A stretch of DNA of 64,000 bases from Maridesulfovibrio sp. GTDB lineage: Bacteria; Desulfobacterota; Desulfovibrionia; Desulfovibrionales; Desulfovibrionaceae. Under the pieces are notes generated by a model, which was given only the letters and a program-made list of their open reading frames with translations, ran no database searches and had not been told where the DNA came from. Below are positions 15,683 to 24,769 of the stretch, piece after piece. The position numbers were made by a program, and so were the translations under genes. The stretch is from the NCBI RefSeq assembly GCF_963676065.1, contig NZ_OY780933.1, positions 744,001 to 808,000 on the forward strand, in the 5' to 3' direction. The number at the start of each line of letters is the position of its first letter. Position 1 is the first letter of the stretch.

Positions 15683-16750
15683 ATGCATTTTGATGACGGA
15701 CAAATTCCTGCTGAATATTCCCGACACATCAGGCAGAAATCTTTCTTTCTCGGAGCAGGGCTGCTACTGGCCGGAACAATGCTGATCGCCTCCATCGGCA
15801 TGGGACCGGTTTCGATTTCAGCCCCTGAAGCGTTGCTGACCCTGCTTGGAGATACAGTTTCCAAAAGATTCGACCTGATCATCTGGAATATCCGACTTCC
15901 GCAGGCCCTGACAGCCCTTGCCGCGGGAGCGGGACTCTCCGTGGCAGGGGCAGTCATGCAGGCAATCCTGCGAAACCCGCTGGGATCACCTTTTACACTT
16001 GGGATTTCCCATGCCGCAGCATTCGGGGCCGCCGTATCGGTCATGCTGCTTGATCTCGGAACCATGGCCAGCTCCAACGTGGGCGCAGTAACCATCAACT
16101 CACCCTACCTGACCACCTTAACTGCTTTCGGATTCAGCCTGGTCGCGACTTTTGCCATCATAGCTATATCCCGCAGCCGACGGGCCACCCCGGAGGTAAT
16201 GGTGCTTACCGGAGTCGCACTTGGAGCGCTTTTCACCGCTGGCACCATGTTCCTGCAATATTTTGCTGATGACGTGCAACTGGCGGCCATGGTGTTCTGG
16301 ACCTTCGGGGACGTAGCCCGGACAACATGGACCGAACTGGGCATCATCTGCGCGGTAACAGCCGCAGCCTACATCTGGTTCACGGCAAACCGCTGGAATT
16401 TCAATGCCATTGAAGCCGGCGACGAAACTGCCAAGGGACTTGGTGTAAAGGTTGAACGGGTCCGCTTGACCGGGATGCTGCTGGCCTCGCTTGTTACCGC
16501 GGTGATTGTATCCTTTCTGGGCATAATCGGATTCGTAGGGCTGGTCTGCCCGCATATGGTCAGGCGTTTGATAGGTGATGATTACCGCTTTCTGCTTCCG
16601 GCCTCCTGTCTGGTCGGCGCAATCCTTCTGCTGGCAGCTGACACCGCGGCAAGGCTCATGCTCGCCCCGAACGTACTTCCGGTCTCGGTGCTTACCGCCT
16701 TTCTCGGAGCTCCGGTCTTCATCTGGCTGATCATCAGGGGTAACAAATGA
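15683..16750 (+). CDS. FecCD-family ABC transporter permease
   Basis: A 355-residue polytopic inner-membrane permease with about ten hydrophobic segments. Family blocks seen include IRLPQALTALAAGAGLSVAG, MQAILRNPLGSPFTLG and the cytoplasmic GIIGFVGLVCPHMVRRLIG, which docks the ATPase. It starts three bases after the binding-protein stop and overlaps the ATPase start by four bases (ATGA), so translation is coupled. Confidence 0.93.
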   Translation: MHFDDGQIPAEYSRHIRQKSFFLGAGLLLAGTMLIASIGMGPVSISAPEALLTLLGDTVSKRFDLIIWNIRLPQALTALAAGAGLSVAGAVMQAILRNPLGSPFTLGISHAAAFGAAVSVMLLDLGTMASSNVGAVTINSPYLTTLTAFGFSLVATFAIIAISRSRRATPEVMVLTGVALGALFTAGTMFLQYFADDVQLAAMVFWTFGDVARTTWTELGIICAVTAAAYIWFTANRWNFNAIEAGDETAKGLGVKVERVRLTGMLLASLVTAVIVSFLGIIGFVGLVCPHMVRRLIGDDYRFLLPASCLVGAILLLAADTAARLMLAPNVLPVSVLTAFLGAPVFIWLIIRGNK

Positions 16751-17565
16751 ATATTAATGTGAAGGGCATCAATTTCAGCTACAACGCAACTGCAATTCTT
16801 AAGGATGTCAATTTCCATGTGCATCAAGGAGAGCTGCTGGCCATACTTGGCCCCAACGGCGCCGGCAAAACAACCCTGCTCAAATGCATGAACGCCATAC
16901 ACAGGCCTGCACAGGGCTCCGTTCTGGTCAAGGATAAAGATGTTTTCAAACTTGCTTCCGACGACATTGCCCGTTTGATAGGTTATGTTCCGCAACGGGT
17001 GGACCCGGCCCGGCTGACCGTCTTTGACGCTGTCCTCATGGGCCGCAAACCGCATATCAAATGGAGGGTCCGCGACCATGACATTAAAATCGTTGACGCG
17101 GCTCTAAAACGACTCTCCCTGAACCATCTTTCCCTGCGCTACATAGATCTACTCAGCGGAGGAGAACTGCAAAAGGTCAGCATCGCCCGCGCCCTTGTGC
17201 AGGAACCGGATGTGCTTCTGCTGGATGAACCTACCAGTTCCCTTGATCTCAAAAACCAGCTTGAGATACTGCGCACGGTGCGAGCGGTGGTGAAAGGACA
17301 CCGGGTCTCAGCCATCATGACCATGCATGACCTGAATACCGCCCTGCGCTACGCGGACAAATTCATTTTCCTCAAGGATGGAACGGTCTGCGGTTGCGGT
17401 GGCAAAGAGTGTGTCAGTCCGGAAATTATAGAACAGGTATACGGCGTGGAAGTTGAAATCGAGATGCGCAAAGGCTGTCCGGTCATCCATCCCGTTGAAG
17501 ACCTCGAAGCACAGGACTACGAACACGAACATTCTCACGAATACAATCATGAGATAAGACAATAA
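16747..17565 (+). CDS. FecE-type ABC transporter ATPase with His-rich tail
   Basis: A 272-residue ATPase that powers the importer. Walker A is GPNGAGKTT (about 36-44), the signature LSGGELQKV (about 136), Walker B LLLDEPTSSLD (about 158), and the H-loop is MTMHDLN. Unusual is the C-terminal tail (about residues 257-271), which alternates Glu and His (EHEHSHEYNHE). Such a tail can bind soft or transition metals and may sense the transported metal (inference). The start overlaps the permease stop. Confidence 0.93.
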   Translation: MNINVKGINFSYNATAILKDVNFHVHQGELLAILGPNGAGKTTLLKCMNAIHRPAQGSVLVKDKDVFKLASDDIARLIGYVPQRVDPARLTVFDAVLMGRKPHIKWRVRDHDIKIVDAALKRLSLNHLSLRYIDLLSGGELQKVSIARALVQEPDVLLLDEPTSSLDLKNQLEILRTVRAVVKGHRVSAIMTMHDLNTALRYADKFIFLKDGTVCGCGGKECVSPEIIEQVYGVEVEIEMRKGCPVIHPVEDLEAQDYEHEHSHEYNHEIRQ

Positions 17566-17605
17566 TTTTATGTAACTTTGCAAAAACATACCTGAGGTGA
17601 AGATA

Positions 17606-18208
17606 ATGACTGCGTATTTCTCTCAAGAACAGCTCGAACGAACCATTGAATTCCACGGTCACCAGTGCCCTGGACTAGCCATCGGAGTACGTGCCGCAGA
17701 ATTATGTCTGAGCGAGCTGGGACATAACTCCGAATCCCCTATCGTAGCCATCTGCGAAACCGACATGTGCGGAGTGGACGCCATCCAGTTCCTCACAGGA
17801 TGCTCCATAGGTAAAGGCAATCTTATCCTTAAAGATCACGGCAAGATGTCCTTCACATTTTACAGGCGTAAAGATGGAAAAGGGTTGCGGGCTTTGCTCA
17901 ATCCCGATTACATTGCTGAGCTGCGGGCTGAAATGAGTCGACTTATGGGGCTGAATGACCCCACTGCTGAAGAAAAGGAAAAATGCACCCGGCTGCGCGC
18001 TGAATGTGAAAAGAAATATTACGAAGCTGATCTTACAGAGATGTTTATAAAACAGGAACCGCAGATAAGAATGCCCCGTCCTGCGGCTATACTGCAATCA
18101 CTCACCTGTGAAGATTGCGGAGAGATGCACATGGAATCGCGTTCGCGGAGATTCGCGGGCCGAACCCTGTGTTTAGACTGCTTTGAAAAAGTTGAGCAGA
18201 AAATATAA
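17606..18208 (+). CDS. FmdE-family protein with C-terminal zinc ribbon
   Basis: A 200-residue protein whose N-terminal domain carries the FmdE motif FHGHQCPG (H17, H19, C21), CETDMCGVDAIQ and GCSIGKGN. FmdE is named after a subunit linked to formylmethanofuran dehydrogenase; stand-alone copies in sulfate reducers often sit beside metal transporters. The C-terminus has a four-cysteine zinc ribbon (C168/C171, C189/C192). The start is the ATG at 17606 with GAGGTGA upstream, not the GTG at 17597. It lies 40 bases after the ATPase, so it is probably part of the same operon and may help to handle the imported metal or molybdopterin-enzyme cofactor (inference). Confidence 0.85.
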   Translation: MTAYFSQEQLERTIEFHGHQCPGLAIGVRAAELCLSELGHNSESPIVAICETDMCGVDAIQFLTGCSIGKGNLILKDHGKMSFTFYRRKDGKGLRALLNPDYIAELRAEMSRLMGLNDPTAEEKEKCTRLRAECEKKYYEADLTEMFIKQEPQIRMPRPAAILQSLTCEDCGEMHMESRSRRFAGRTLCLDCFEKVEQKI

Positions 18209-18242
18209 AAAATCCGGCCTCTATCATCGCGATAGAGGCCGG
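18207..18242 (-). terminator. Bidirectional-type hairpin between convergent genes
   Basis: CCGGCCTCTATC and GATAGAGGCCGG form a perfect 12-bp stem with a five-base loop. On the minus strand it is followed by ATTTTTTATATTTT, so it terminates the OmpA-like gene; on the plus strand the T-run is missing. Confidence 0.75.
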
Positions 18243-18282
18243 TTGGCTAACGTATTCCATCATAATAAATCTACAATCAAGC

Positions 18283-18801
18283 CTACCAGAGATTTTTGGT
18301 GTCCAGCTCTTTATACATCTTGGGAGCTTCTTCCTTTTTAGTGATGTTGATAACTTCAACCCTGCGATTTTGGGCCCGGCCCTTAGCGCTATCGTTGGAA
18401 GCGATGGGTTGATCCTCGCCCATGCCGTCAATCTCGATCCGGTCAGGATCAATACCGAAATGAACCGCAAGATAATTCTTAACTGCTTCGGCGCGCTTAA
18501 GGCTCAAGGAGCGGTTATATTCTTCGGCCCCGACTGAATCGGTATGGCCCACCAGCTTAACCTGCATGGATGAACCGGGTCCGGAAGTAAGTGCCGTACC
18601 CAGCGAATCCACCACCGGATAAGTTTTTTTACTGATTTTTGATGAATTGACTTTAAACTCGATTTTCAGGAACGCCCTGCCGCCGGGATTGGTAATCATA
18701 GTCAGGATATCATCAGAATTTGCAGCAAAACCATCCTGCCCTGCGTAAGAAAAAGACGCGCAGCCAAGGATAAGTATAATCAGGAAAGCTAATTTTTTCA
18801 T
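18283..18801 (-). CDS. OmpA-family peptidoglycan-associated protein
   Basis: A 172-residue exported protein. Residues 1-20 form a signal peptide (MKKLAFLIILILGCASFSYA). The cysteine at 14 is followed by ASFSYA, so a Sec-type cleavage at SYA is more likely than lipidation. An OmpA C-terminal domain follows with VGHTDSVGAEEYNRSLSLKRAEAV and the closing GRAQNRRVEV, which binds diaminopimelate in peptidoglycan. GGAGGT precedes the ATG. The short C-terminal extension (KMYKELDTKNLW) is not typical. Confidence 0.88.
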   Translation of the reverse strand: MKKLAFLIILILGCASFSYAGQDGFAANSDDILTMITNPGGRAFLKIEFKVNSSKISKKTYPVVDSLGTALTSGPGSSMQVKLVGHTDSVGAEEYNRSLSLKRAEAVKNYLAVHFGIDPDRIEIDGMGEDQPIASNDSAKGRAQNRRVEVINITKKEEAPKMYKELDTKNLW

Positions 18802-18879
18802 AGGACCTCCAGACAGATTTTGATGACTATAAATTAACCTGTCTGGAGCTTCGGAGCAAGTTTTTACAGCTGATAAGAC

Positions 18880-19296
18880 TTAGTACGATGGTTTTGAGCG
18901 GCCCTGCTTAATTTGAGAGCGTTTTTTCTTGTTATCAAGGCGTCTTCGCTTTGCAGCATATGGCATTTTGGTCTTACGTCTTTTGCGTACGGGCTTCAAT
19001 GCATCGGCAACTATTTTCGCGAACCGGGCAACCGCTTCTTCCTTATTTCGGAACTGGCTGCGGTGTTCCTCACAGGAAAGCTGCAGTTCTCCCCGGGCAT
19101 TTATGCGCCCGCTCAGACGGGTACTGAGCAGATGCTTCTGGTGGTCACTCAAGCTTTCGGATTCCTGAATGTTAAACACCAGAGTGACCTTGGAGGAAGT
19201 CTTATTCACATGTTGACCGCCGGGACCGGAACTGCGGCTGGCAAAAAAACTAATTTCATTGTCAGGTATGGACAATGTGGAAGTGATACTTATCAT
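18880..19296 (-). CDS. arfB: ArfB/YaeJ-type peptidyl-tRNA hydrolase (ribosome rescue)
   Basis: A 138-residue release-factor-like protein that frees stalled ribosomes. It has the GGQ motif at 26-28 (SSGPGGQHVNKTSS) and the basic C-terminal tail (KRRRLDNKKKRSQIKQGR) that enters the empty mRNA channel. It lacks the codon-recognition domains of RF1/RF2. I start it at the ATG at 19296, which gives the family-typical beginning MISIT...IPDNEI; the upstream TTG has no support. The ribosome site is weak. Confidence 0.92.
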   Translation of the reverse strand: MISITSTLSIPDNEISFFASRSSGPGGQHVNKTSSKVTLVFNIQESESLSDHQKHLLSTRLSGRINARGELQLSCEEHRSQFRNKEEAVARFAKIVADALKPVRKRRKTKMPYAAKRRRLDNKKKRSQIKQGRSKPSY

Positions 19297-19406
19297 AGCT
19301 TTCGGCTGGATGTTTTGTTTTATGCGCAAAATGGCGTGCGCAGTCTTTTTTTAGTTCGCTGCTACGGGTCTTGCACCGATCTTACTTTTTTTCAAGGAGA
19401 TTTATT

Positions 19407-19766
19407 ATGAAAATCGCACTTCCTTCCAGAAACGGAATGGTTGACGGACACTTTGGTCATTGTGAAGCTTTCACCATTTTCACTCTGGATGATGCAAAAA
19501 ACATCATCGAAGAAGAAACACTCACACCTCCCCCGGGCTGCGGATGTAAATCCAACATCGTGCCCCAACTTTCCGAAAAAGGTGTAGAACTCCTGCTGGC
19601 TGGCAACATGGGACAGGGAGCAGTCAACCTCTTGCAGAACAGCGGCATTCAGGTTATCCGCGGTTGCGATGGAGACCTCAAGGAAACTGTAGCCAAATGG
19701 GCAGCCGGCTCCCTGACCGACTCCGCTATCGTCTGCGACGATCACGAATCCTGCGGAAACCACTAA
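19407..19766 (+). CDS. NifX/NafY-type dinitrogenase iron-molybdenum cofactor domain protein
   Basis: A 119-residue single-domain protein of the NifB/NifX/NafY superfamily. It begins MKIALPSRNGMVDGHFGHCE, has PPPGCGCKSN and ends CDDHESCGNH. The family binds iron-sulfur or FeMo-cofactor precursors, and many anaerobes carry stand-alone copies of unknown function. The start is the ATG at 19407 behind CAAGGAGA. No nif genes are visible in the window, so a general metal-cluster role is more likely than nitrogen fixation. Confidence 0.85.
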   Translation: MKIALPSRNGMVDGHFGHCEAFTIFTLDDAKNIIEEETLTPPPGCGCKSNIVPQLSEKGVELLLAGNMGQGAVNLLQNSGIQVIRGCDGDLKETVAKWAAGSLTDSAIVCDDHESCGNH

Positions 19767-19804
19767 AATAGTATCCATCAAATTAATAGCTTGGAGATAG
19801 AAAC

Positions 19805-20287
<483 letters not shown>

Positions 20288-20316
20288 ATATAGCCTTTTA
20301 CTGCTCCGAACAAAAC

Positions 20317-20350
20317 AAAACCCCCGAAGCTATGCTCCGGGGGTTTTCTC
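20317..20350 (+). terminator. Rho-independent terminator after the YchJ-like gene
   Basis: AACCCCCGAAGC pairs with GCTCCGGGGGTT with one internal mismatch and a four-base loop, then TTCTC. On the minus strand an A-rich stretch gives AACAAAACAA reversed to TTGTTTTG, so it can also serve the CBS gene. Confidence 0.65.
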
Positions 20351-20371
20351 ATTCTTATTGAATCTTAAAAA

Positions 20372-21049
20372 TTATGAAGTCAGTCCGTTTACGGAATCTC
20401 TGGTCCAATAAAGCAGATTGAAATTATCGGAAAGCCCCTGCTTGATCTTGTTCAGGGTGGCTTTGTCCATGTCATGGATACGGATGAAGACATGGCGCAT
20501 ATTTTCCTGCTCCGGCTCATAAGAGGTAAGGATGGACATAACCCGTCCACCGTTATCCTTCAGATAGTCAAGCACTCCGTTAAGTGACCCGGGAGCATTG
20601 GAAAGGGCGAGGCCAACCTGTACGCCGCCGTCGAAAACACCGGTGATGCTGGTCAGGACCTTGAAAACATCGGTGGTGGTGATGATGCCCACACACTTGT
20701 TCTCAGCATCAACAACCGGAACACCGCCGATTTTATTCTTTTCCATGATAACAGCGGCTTTTTCCACAGTATCATCGATAGAAACAGTAAAAACCTTGCG
20801 GGACATGATGTCCTTGATCTTGATTTCCGAGAGCAGATAGTAAAGCTCATGCATATCAAGTGTGGTCGCTTTGGAGGGAGAAGCTTCCTTGATGTCACGG
20901 TCTGAGATTATACCGACAAGTACTCCGTCCTCGTCAACAATAGGCAACCTGCTGATGTTGTTATCCTTCAACAATTTCGCAGCCTTCATCATTGAACGGT
21001 CGGGGGTGATAGTAATTACTTCTTTAGTCATCCAGTTCTCAACCAGCAT
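20372..21049 (-). CDS. CBS-pair protein with ACT-like domain
   Basis: A 225-residue cytoplasmic protein. Two CBS domains (about 1-60 and 78-135; SRLPIVDEDGVLVGIISDRDI and IGGVPVVDAENKCVGIITTTDV) form a Bateman module that binds adenylates. The last third (VQVGLALSNAPGSLNGVLDYL onward) looks like an ACT domain. This AcuB-like layout suggests energy- or metabolite-sensing control of an enzyme or transporter. AAGGAGG precedes the ATG. Confidence 0.88.
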   Translation of the reverse strand: MLVENWMTKEVITITPDRSMMKAAKLLKDNNISRLPIVDEDGVLVGIISDRDIKEASPSKATTLDMHELYYLLSEIKIKDIMSRKVFTVSIDDTVEKAAVIMEKNKIGGVPVVDAENKCVGIITTTDVFKVLTSITGVFDGGVQVGLALSNAPGSLNGVLDYLKDNGGRVMSILTSYEPEQENMRHVFIRIHDMDKATLNKIKQGLSDNFNLLYWTRDSVNGLTS

Positions 21050-21156
21050 ATGGAACCTCCTTGGGGCCGATGGCTTATGATGTTTCTATAAGATGATCAG
21101 GTGAACAATGCAGTTCAACTCCGCTTGATGCTAAACTTTTCAATTTTCCTACTATA

Positions 21157-21185
21157 TGAATATATAAACAAAGGTCTTCGGTCAA
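21157..21185 (-). promoter_or_regulatory. Candidate promoter of the CBS-ACT gene
   Basis: On the minus strand TTGACC (21185-21180) is followed after 17 bases by TATTCA, or after 15 by TATATT. It lies about 110 bases upstream of the start. Confidence 0.4.
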
Positions 21186-21244
21186 TCTTTGCATAACTAA
21201 AAAGCGGAAGCCCTACATTTTTGTAGCCGAATTTAATTCGCGGC

Positions 21245-22522
21245 TCACCCTTTACGGAAAAACAGGCCCGGCGCAACAGCAGGATGATCGCAACGCAGGA
21301 TTGCCTGTGTGCCGGAATGAATCACATCCTTAGGTTCACCATTGGTTGCTTCAAAAGAATAACTCCCGGAATCAATCAGCGGCCTTTCCAATCCGGGAAC
21401 AAGAATTTCCACATCGCAATCCTCTTCCCAGCGGGCTTTCACGGAAAGCAGCCATGATCCGTCTTCCCGGCGTTCAAGCACTCTGGCCACTACGGGCTTA
21501 CGCTCTTCCTTGGAAGGAGGCTCGGCAATTCTGCTGGGACCGGATTTCTTGAAGAATGCAGTAGTCAGCGGACGGGTGGCGGCATTTATCAATTCCGGCA
21601 TGGCGCTAGCGGGTAGAGGGGCGCCCTCTTTCGCCCTGTCGATCACCGTGCGGTAAACATCCACCACCTGAGCAAGGTAGGAAGAACTCTTGGTGCGTCC
21701 CTCAATTTTCAGGGAAGCTATGCCCAGCCGGGCCAGCATGCGCACATAATTAACAAGGCAAAGATCCTCAGCCGCAAAAAACTCTGTGTAACCGTCATGC
21801 TCAACCGCTTCCCAGACATCCTGACCGGGACGGGTTTTCTCTTCCACCCGCAGACCGGTGGCTTTATATTCAAAACGGCAGGGATGAGTGCAGCGTCCCA
21901 TATTCGCAGAACGTTCATTAAGCCATGCACTAAGGAAGCAGCGCCCGGAAATTGCCATGCACATGGCTCCATGCACGAACATCTCCAGCTCCATGTCAGG
22001 ACACTTTCCGGCAATATCGCTTACGTCGGAGGCGGAAAGTTCACGGGCCAGATTGACCCTCGCAGCTCCGAATTTTTTCCAGAACTTTGCGGCCTCGCTA
22101 TTCCCTGTATTCGCCTGAGTACTGATGTGCACCGGTATATCCGGCAGTATTTCGGATGCAAGCATGAGCACACCGGGGTCTGCTATGATCAGCCCGTCCG
22201 GCGGACAGACGGATAATTTCTCAAGATCTGCGCGAACTTTGGCCAGATCTTTTTCCTTAGGATAGGCATTAACGCAAAAATAGGCCTGCACGTTATTATT
22301 ACGGCATAATTCAAAAGCGGCAGGCAGTTCATCCCACTTAAACCCGGCACCGGCGGAACGCAGATTAAGGTCACCCGCTCCTAGGTAGACTGCGTCTGCC
22401 CCATAAGTAACCGCGGTTTCCAATTTTTCCATGTTTCCGGCCGGACACAGCAGTTCCGGCATATCGTTAAGGATAGGGCGAGCAAAGTCGGGAGTATCGG
22501 ATTTATCTTCTGTGTAAGTCAT
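21245..22522 (-). CDS. Peptidase U32 family protein (YegQ/TrhP-like)
   Basis: A 425-residue protein of the U32 family, now linked mainly to tRNA 5-hydroxyuridine formation rather than proteolysis. Core motifs are ELLCPAGNMEKLETAVTYGAD at the N-terminus, FVHGAMCMAISGRC, and later CTHPCRF and LKIEGRTKSSSYLAQ, with cysteines that fit the iron-sulfur site of these enzymes. The C-terminal region (about 330-425) is a beta-rich accessory domain. I use the ATG at 22522; the upstream TTG has no ribosome site. It lies 24 bases after the PHP gene, so it is probably co-transcribed. Confidence 0.88.
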   Translation of the reverse strand: MTYTEDKSDTPDFARPILNDMPELLCPAGNMEKLETAVTYGADAVYLGAGDLNLRSAGAGFKWDELPAAFELCRNNNVQAYFCVNAYPKEKDLAKVRADLEKLSVCPPDGLIIADPGVLMLASEILPDIPVHISTQANTGNSEAAKFWKKFGAARVNLARELSASDVSDIAGKCPDMELEMFVHGAMCMAISGRCFLSAWLNERSANMGRCTHPCRFEYKATGLRVEEKTRPGQDVWEAVEHDGYTEFFAAEDLCLVNYVRMLARLGIASLKIEGRTKSSSYLAQVVDVYRTVIDRAKEGAPLPASAMPELINAATRPLTTAFFKKSGPSRIAEPPSKEERKPVVARVLERREDGSWLLSVKARWEEDCDVEILVPGLERPLIDSGSYSFEATNGEPKDVIHSGTQAILRCDHPAVAPGLFFRKG

Positions 22523-22546
22523 AATCGTCAATATTTATAATGGTTA

Positions 22547-23404
22547 CTAAATTTTCAGCCCTCTGGACTGTCTAAAGGCTTTAAGTCCATCAAGCACACT
22601 GTGATGCACAAACAAATTTCCGGTTCCCTTGCCGAGCTTGATATCCGGCTTTACATAGCCATGAAAATCAGAGCCGCCACTGGGTTGCAGACCGTATTTG
22701 CGGGCAAGACGCTTAATCCTGTCGGTCATCTCAATGGTGTGGGAACTGTAGTAGACTTCAATCCCCTGCAAACCCATTTCTCTTAACCGGGCCACCTCGC
22801 GGTCCAAAATTTCATCATCTGAACTGAGCAGAAAAGGATGGGCCAGAACTGGAGTAGCATCACTGGACCTCAATAACTCGAACGCATCTTCAGCCGAGAT
22901 ATTATTCTTGGGGCTGTAGGCTTTACCCTTTTTGCCCAGATATTCATTGAAGACCTCGTCGAAACTCTTCGCATATCCCTTCTGAATCATAACCCGGGCC
23001 ATGTGCGGCCGGCCTATTGTTCCGGCGGCCTGACCCTGCACTTCTTCCATGGTTATGTCAAAGCCGAGCCCTTGTAATTTATTGATAACAGCTTCATTAC
23101 GCTCCACTCGTCTGGCGCGTATGTCTTCAAAAACTCGCTTTAAACGTTCGGAATACGGATCTACCCAAAGGCCGACAACATGCAGAACACCTACATCGCT
23201 ATGCACGCTGAGCTCACAGCCCGGAATCACTTCCAGACCGGTTTTTACGCCTACTTCAAGGGCTTCCGGGAGTCCTTCCATGGTGTCGTGGTCAGTCAGG
23301 GCTATGGCTGTAAGTCCGGATTCTTTTGCTGCCCTTACAAGCTCCGCAGGGCTGAATGTTCCGTCTGAAGCGGTGGAATGGGTATGCAGGTCAATGGCAC
23401 TCAT
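22547..23404 (-). CDS. PHP-domain phosphoesterase (RNase AM/YciV-like)
   Basis: A 285-residue PHP-domain enzyme. Metal ligands are evident in IDLHTHSTASDGT (H7, H9, D14), LTDHDTMEG, GCELSV, ARVM, LAHPF and GGSDFHGYVKP. This set matches the 3',5'-nucleoside bisphosphate phosphatase/RNase AM group, which removes 5'-end nucleotides from small RNAs or degrades pAp. CGGAGAT precedes the ATG. The divergent plus-strand gene begins 99 bases upstream. Confidence 0.88.
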   Translation of the reverse strand: MSAIDLHTHSTASDGTFSPAELVRAAKESGLTAIALTDHDTMEGLPEALEVGVKTGLEVIPGCELSVHSDVGVLHVVGLWVDPYSERLKRVFEDIRARRVERNEAVINKLQGLGFDITMEEVQGQAAGTIGRPHMARVMIQKGYAKSFDEVFNEYLGKKGKAYSPKNNISAEDAFELLRSSDATPVLAHPFLLSSDDEILDREVARLREMGLQGIEVYYSSHTIEMTDRIKRLARKYGLQPSGGSDFHGYVKPDIKLGKGTGNLFVHHSVLDGLKAFRQSRGLKI

Positions 23405-23502
23405 AAACTATCTCCGATAACAGTGCTGAAAAATGCGGGGTTGAGGAATTCTTTTTCTATAGTTATAGGGTAGGGATCAAACAATGTGCAAGGAGTACCT
23501 TT

Positions 23503-23688
23503 ATGACTCTTAACAAAGAACTGATCGACATACTTGTTTGCCCCAAATGCAAGGGCGAACTGAATCTTCTGGAAGGGGAAACCGGACTTGAATGTGAAAA
23601 CTGCAAAGTCGTCTATCCCGTAAAAGATGAAATTCCGATCATGCTAGCAGACGATGCTGTTCCCGCTGACAAGTGGGAAAAGAAATAA
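23503..23688 (+). CDS. Trm112-like zinc protein (UPF0434 family)
   Basis: A 61-residue protein with two CxxC zinc knuckles (LVCPKCKGELN and LECENCKVVYPV) and the closing DEIPIMLADDA typical of the family. Bacterial members resemble eukaryotic Trm112, an activator subunit of methyltransferases. CAAGGAG precedes the ATG. It is 63 bases ahead of the FKBP gene and probably co-transcribed. Confidence 0.9.
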   Translation: MTLNKELIDILVCPKCKGELNLLEGETGLECENCKVVYPVKDEIPIMLADDAVPADKWEKK

Positions 23689-23751
23689 TTAAAAAAATAA
23701 ACAATGCGGTGTGCGGTCCACTCGGCTGCCCGCGAACAACAAGGAGTATCC

Positions 23752-24183
23752 ATGTCCCAAGCCAAAGACGGCGACAAAATCCGCGTCCACTATGCCGGTT
23801 CTCTTGAAGACGGAACCGAATTTGATTCCTCATACAAAAGAGGAGAACCTCTTGAGATAGTTCTCGGTCAAGGCATGCTGATCAAGGGTTTTGAAGACGC
23901 TGTCAAAGGCCTCTCTGCTGGCGAAAAGGTAAAAGCTACCATCAGCCCCGAAGAAGGCTACGGCCCTTACCACGAAGAACACACCTTCGAAGTGGACCGC
24001 AACCAGATTCCGCCGGAAATCAACCCCGAAGTGGGCATGATGCTCCAGGTTAACACCGATCAGGGTGTTACCAACGTGACCATAAAATCCGTATCCGATG
24101 AAAAAGTCGTTCTTGACGGCAACCATCCTCTCGCTGGTCAGACCATGATTTTCGAGATTGAACTGCTTGAAATTCTGGCTTAG
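23752..24183 (+). CDS. FKBP-type peptidyl-prolyl isomerase, SlyD-like
   Basis: A 143-residue cytoplasmic folding catalyst and chaperone. The FKBP half has VHYAGSLEDGTEFDSSYKR and EIVLGQGMLIKGFEDAV; an IF (insert-in-flap) chaperone domain lies between, with SPEEGYGPYHEEHTFEV. It lacks the long metal-binding His-rich tail of Escherichia coli SlyD. The start is the ATG at 23752 behind CAAGGAG; the longer frame has no ribosome site. Confidence 0.93.
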   Translation: MSQAKDGDKIRVHYAGSLEDGTEFDSSYKRGEPLEIVLGQGMLIKGFEDAVKGLSAGEKVKATISPEEGYGPYHEEHTFEVDRNQIPPEINPEVGMMLQVNTDQGVTNVTIKSVSDEKVVLDGNHPLAGQTMIFEIELLEILA

Positions 24184-24217
24184 TTCCCCGCAAGGCTGCG
24201 GCCTTATTCAGGAATAT

Positions 24218-24261
24218 AAATCCCTTTCACGATTCATCGTGGGAGGGATTTTATTTTTTTA
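24218..24261 (+). terminator. Rho-independent terminator
   Basis: AAATCCCT..CACGAT and ATCGTG..AGGGATTT form a long stem with an internal TT/GG bulge, followed by a T-rich run. Confidence 0.75.
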
Positions 24262-24343
24262 TACATTTTTTTCCTTTCATAATGTTGACAAGATATTATG
24301 AATGCATATTTGTAATTCAGACGAACAAGACAGGAGGTTATTT

Positions 24344-24757
24344 ATGGTTATCGACTTTGGTTCATTCTATAACTTTCCGTATGAGTTTGATAAAATCTTT
24401 CATGACGTATTCAATCCACATCATCAGAACAGGAGAAAAGCGTCATACCCTCCTCTCAACATAAGTGAGAGTGAAAAAAACATATACATTCGTGCGGAGA
24501 TACCGGGAATTTCCATTGAAGATATGGAAATTACTATCACGGCCAAGAATATGGTTCTTAAAGGGGAACGAAAACTACCTGAAGGAAGATACTTTAGACA
24601 GGAAAGACCATCCGGGGTATTTCAAAGAATTATATCTATAAATACTACTGTTGATGTGGATAATGTTAAAGCATCAATTAAGGATGGAATACTGAATATT
24701 GTACTTCCCAAAACAGAAGCTTCCGTTCCCAAAAAAGTTGACATTGCAATAGAATAA
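24344..24757 (+). CDS. Small heat-shock protein (Hsp20), first copy
   Basis: A 137-residue ATP-independent holdase. The alpha-crystallin core runs from PPLNISESEKNIYIRAEIPG to the closing IKDGILNIVLPK, followed by a C-terminal tail without a clear I-x-I. The start is the ATG at 24344 with CAGGAGG upstream. It is AT-richer than its neighbour and lies 12 bases ahead of a second Hsp20, with which it likely forms mixed oligomers. A TTGACA at 24285 is a possible -35 element. Confidence 0.92.
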   Translation: MVIDFGSFYNFPYEFDKIFHDVFNPHHQNRRKASYPPLNISESEKNIYIRAEIPGISIEDMEITITAKNMVLKGERKLPEGRYFRQERPSGVFQRIISINTTVDVDNVKASIKDGILNIVLPKTEASVPKKVDIAIE

Positions 24758-24769
24758 GGGGGTAATATT

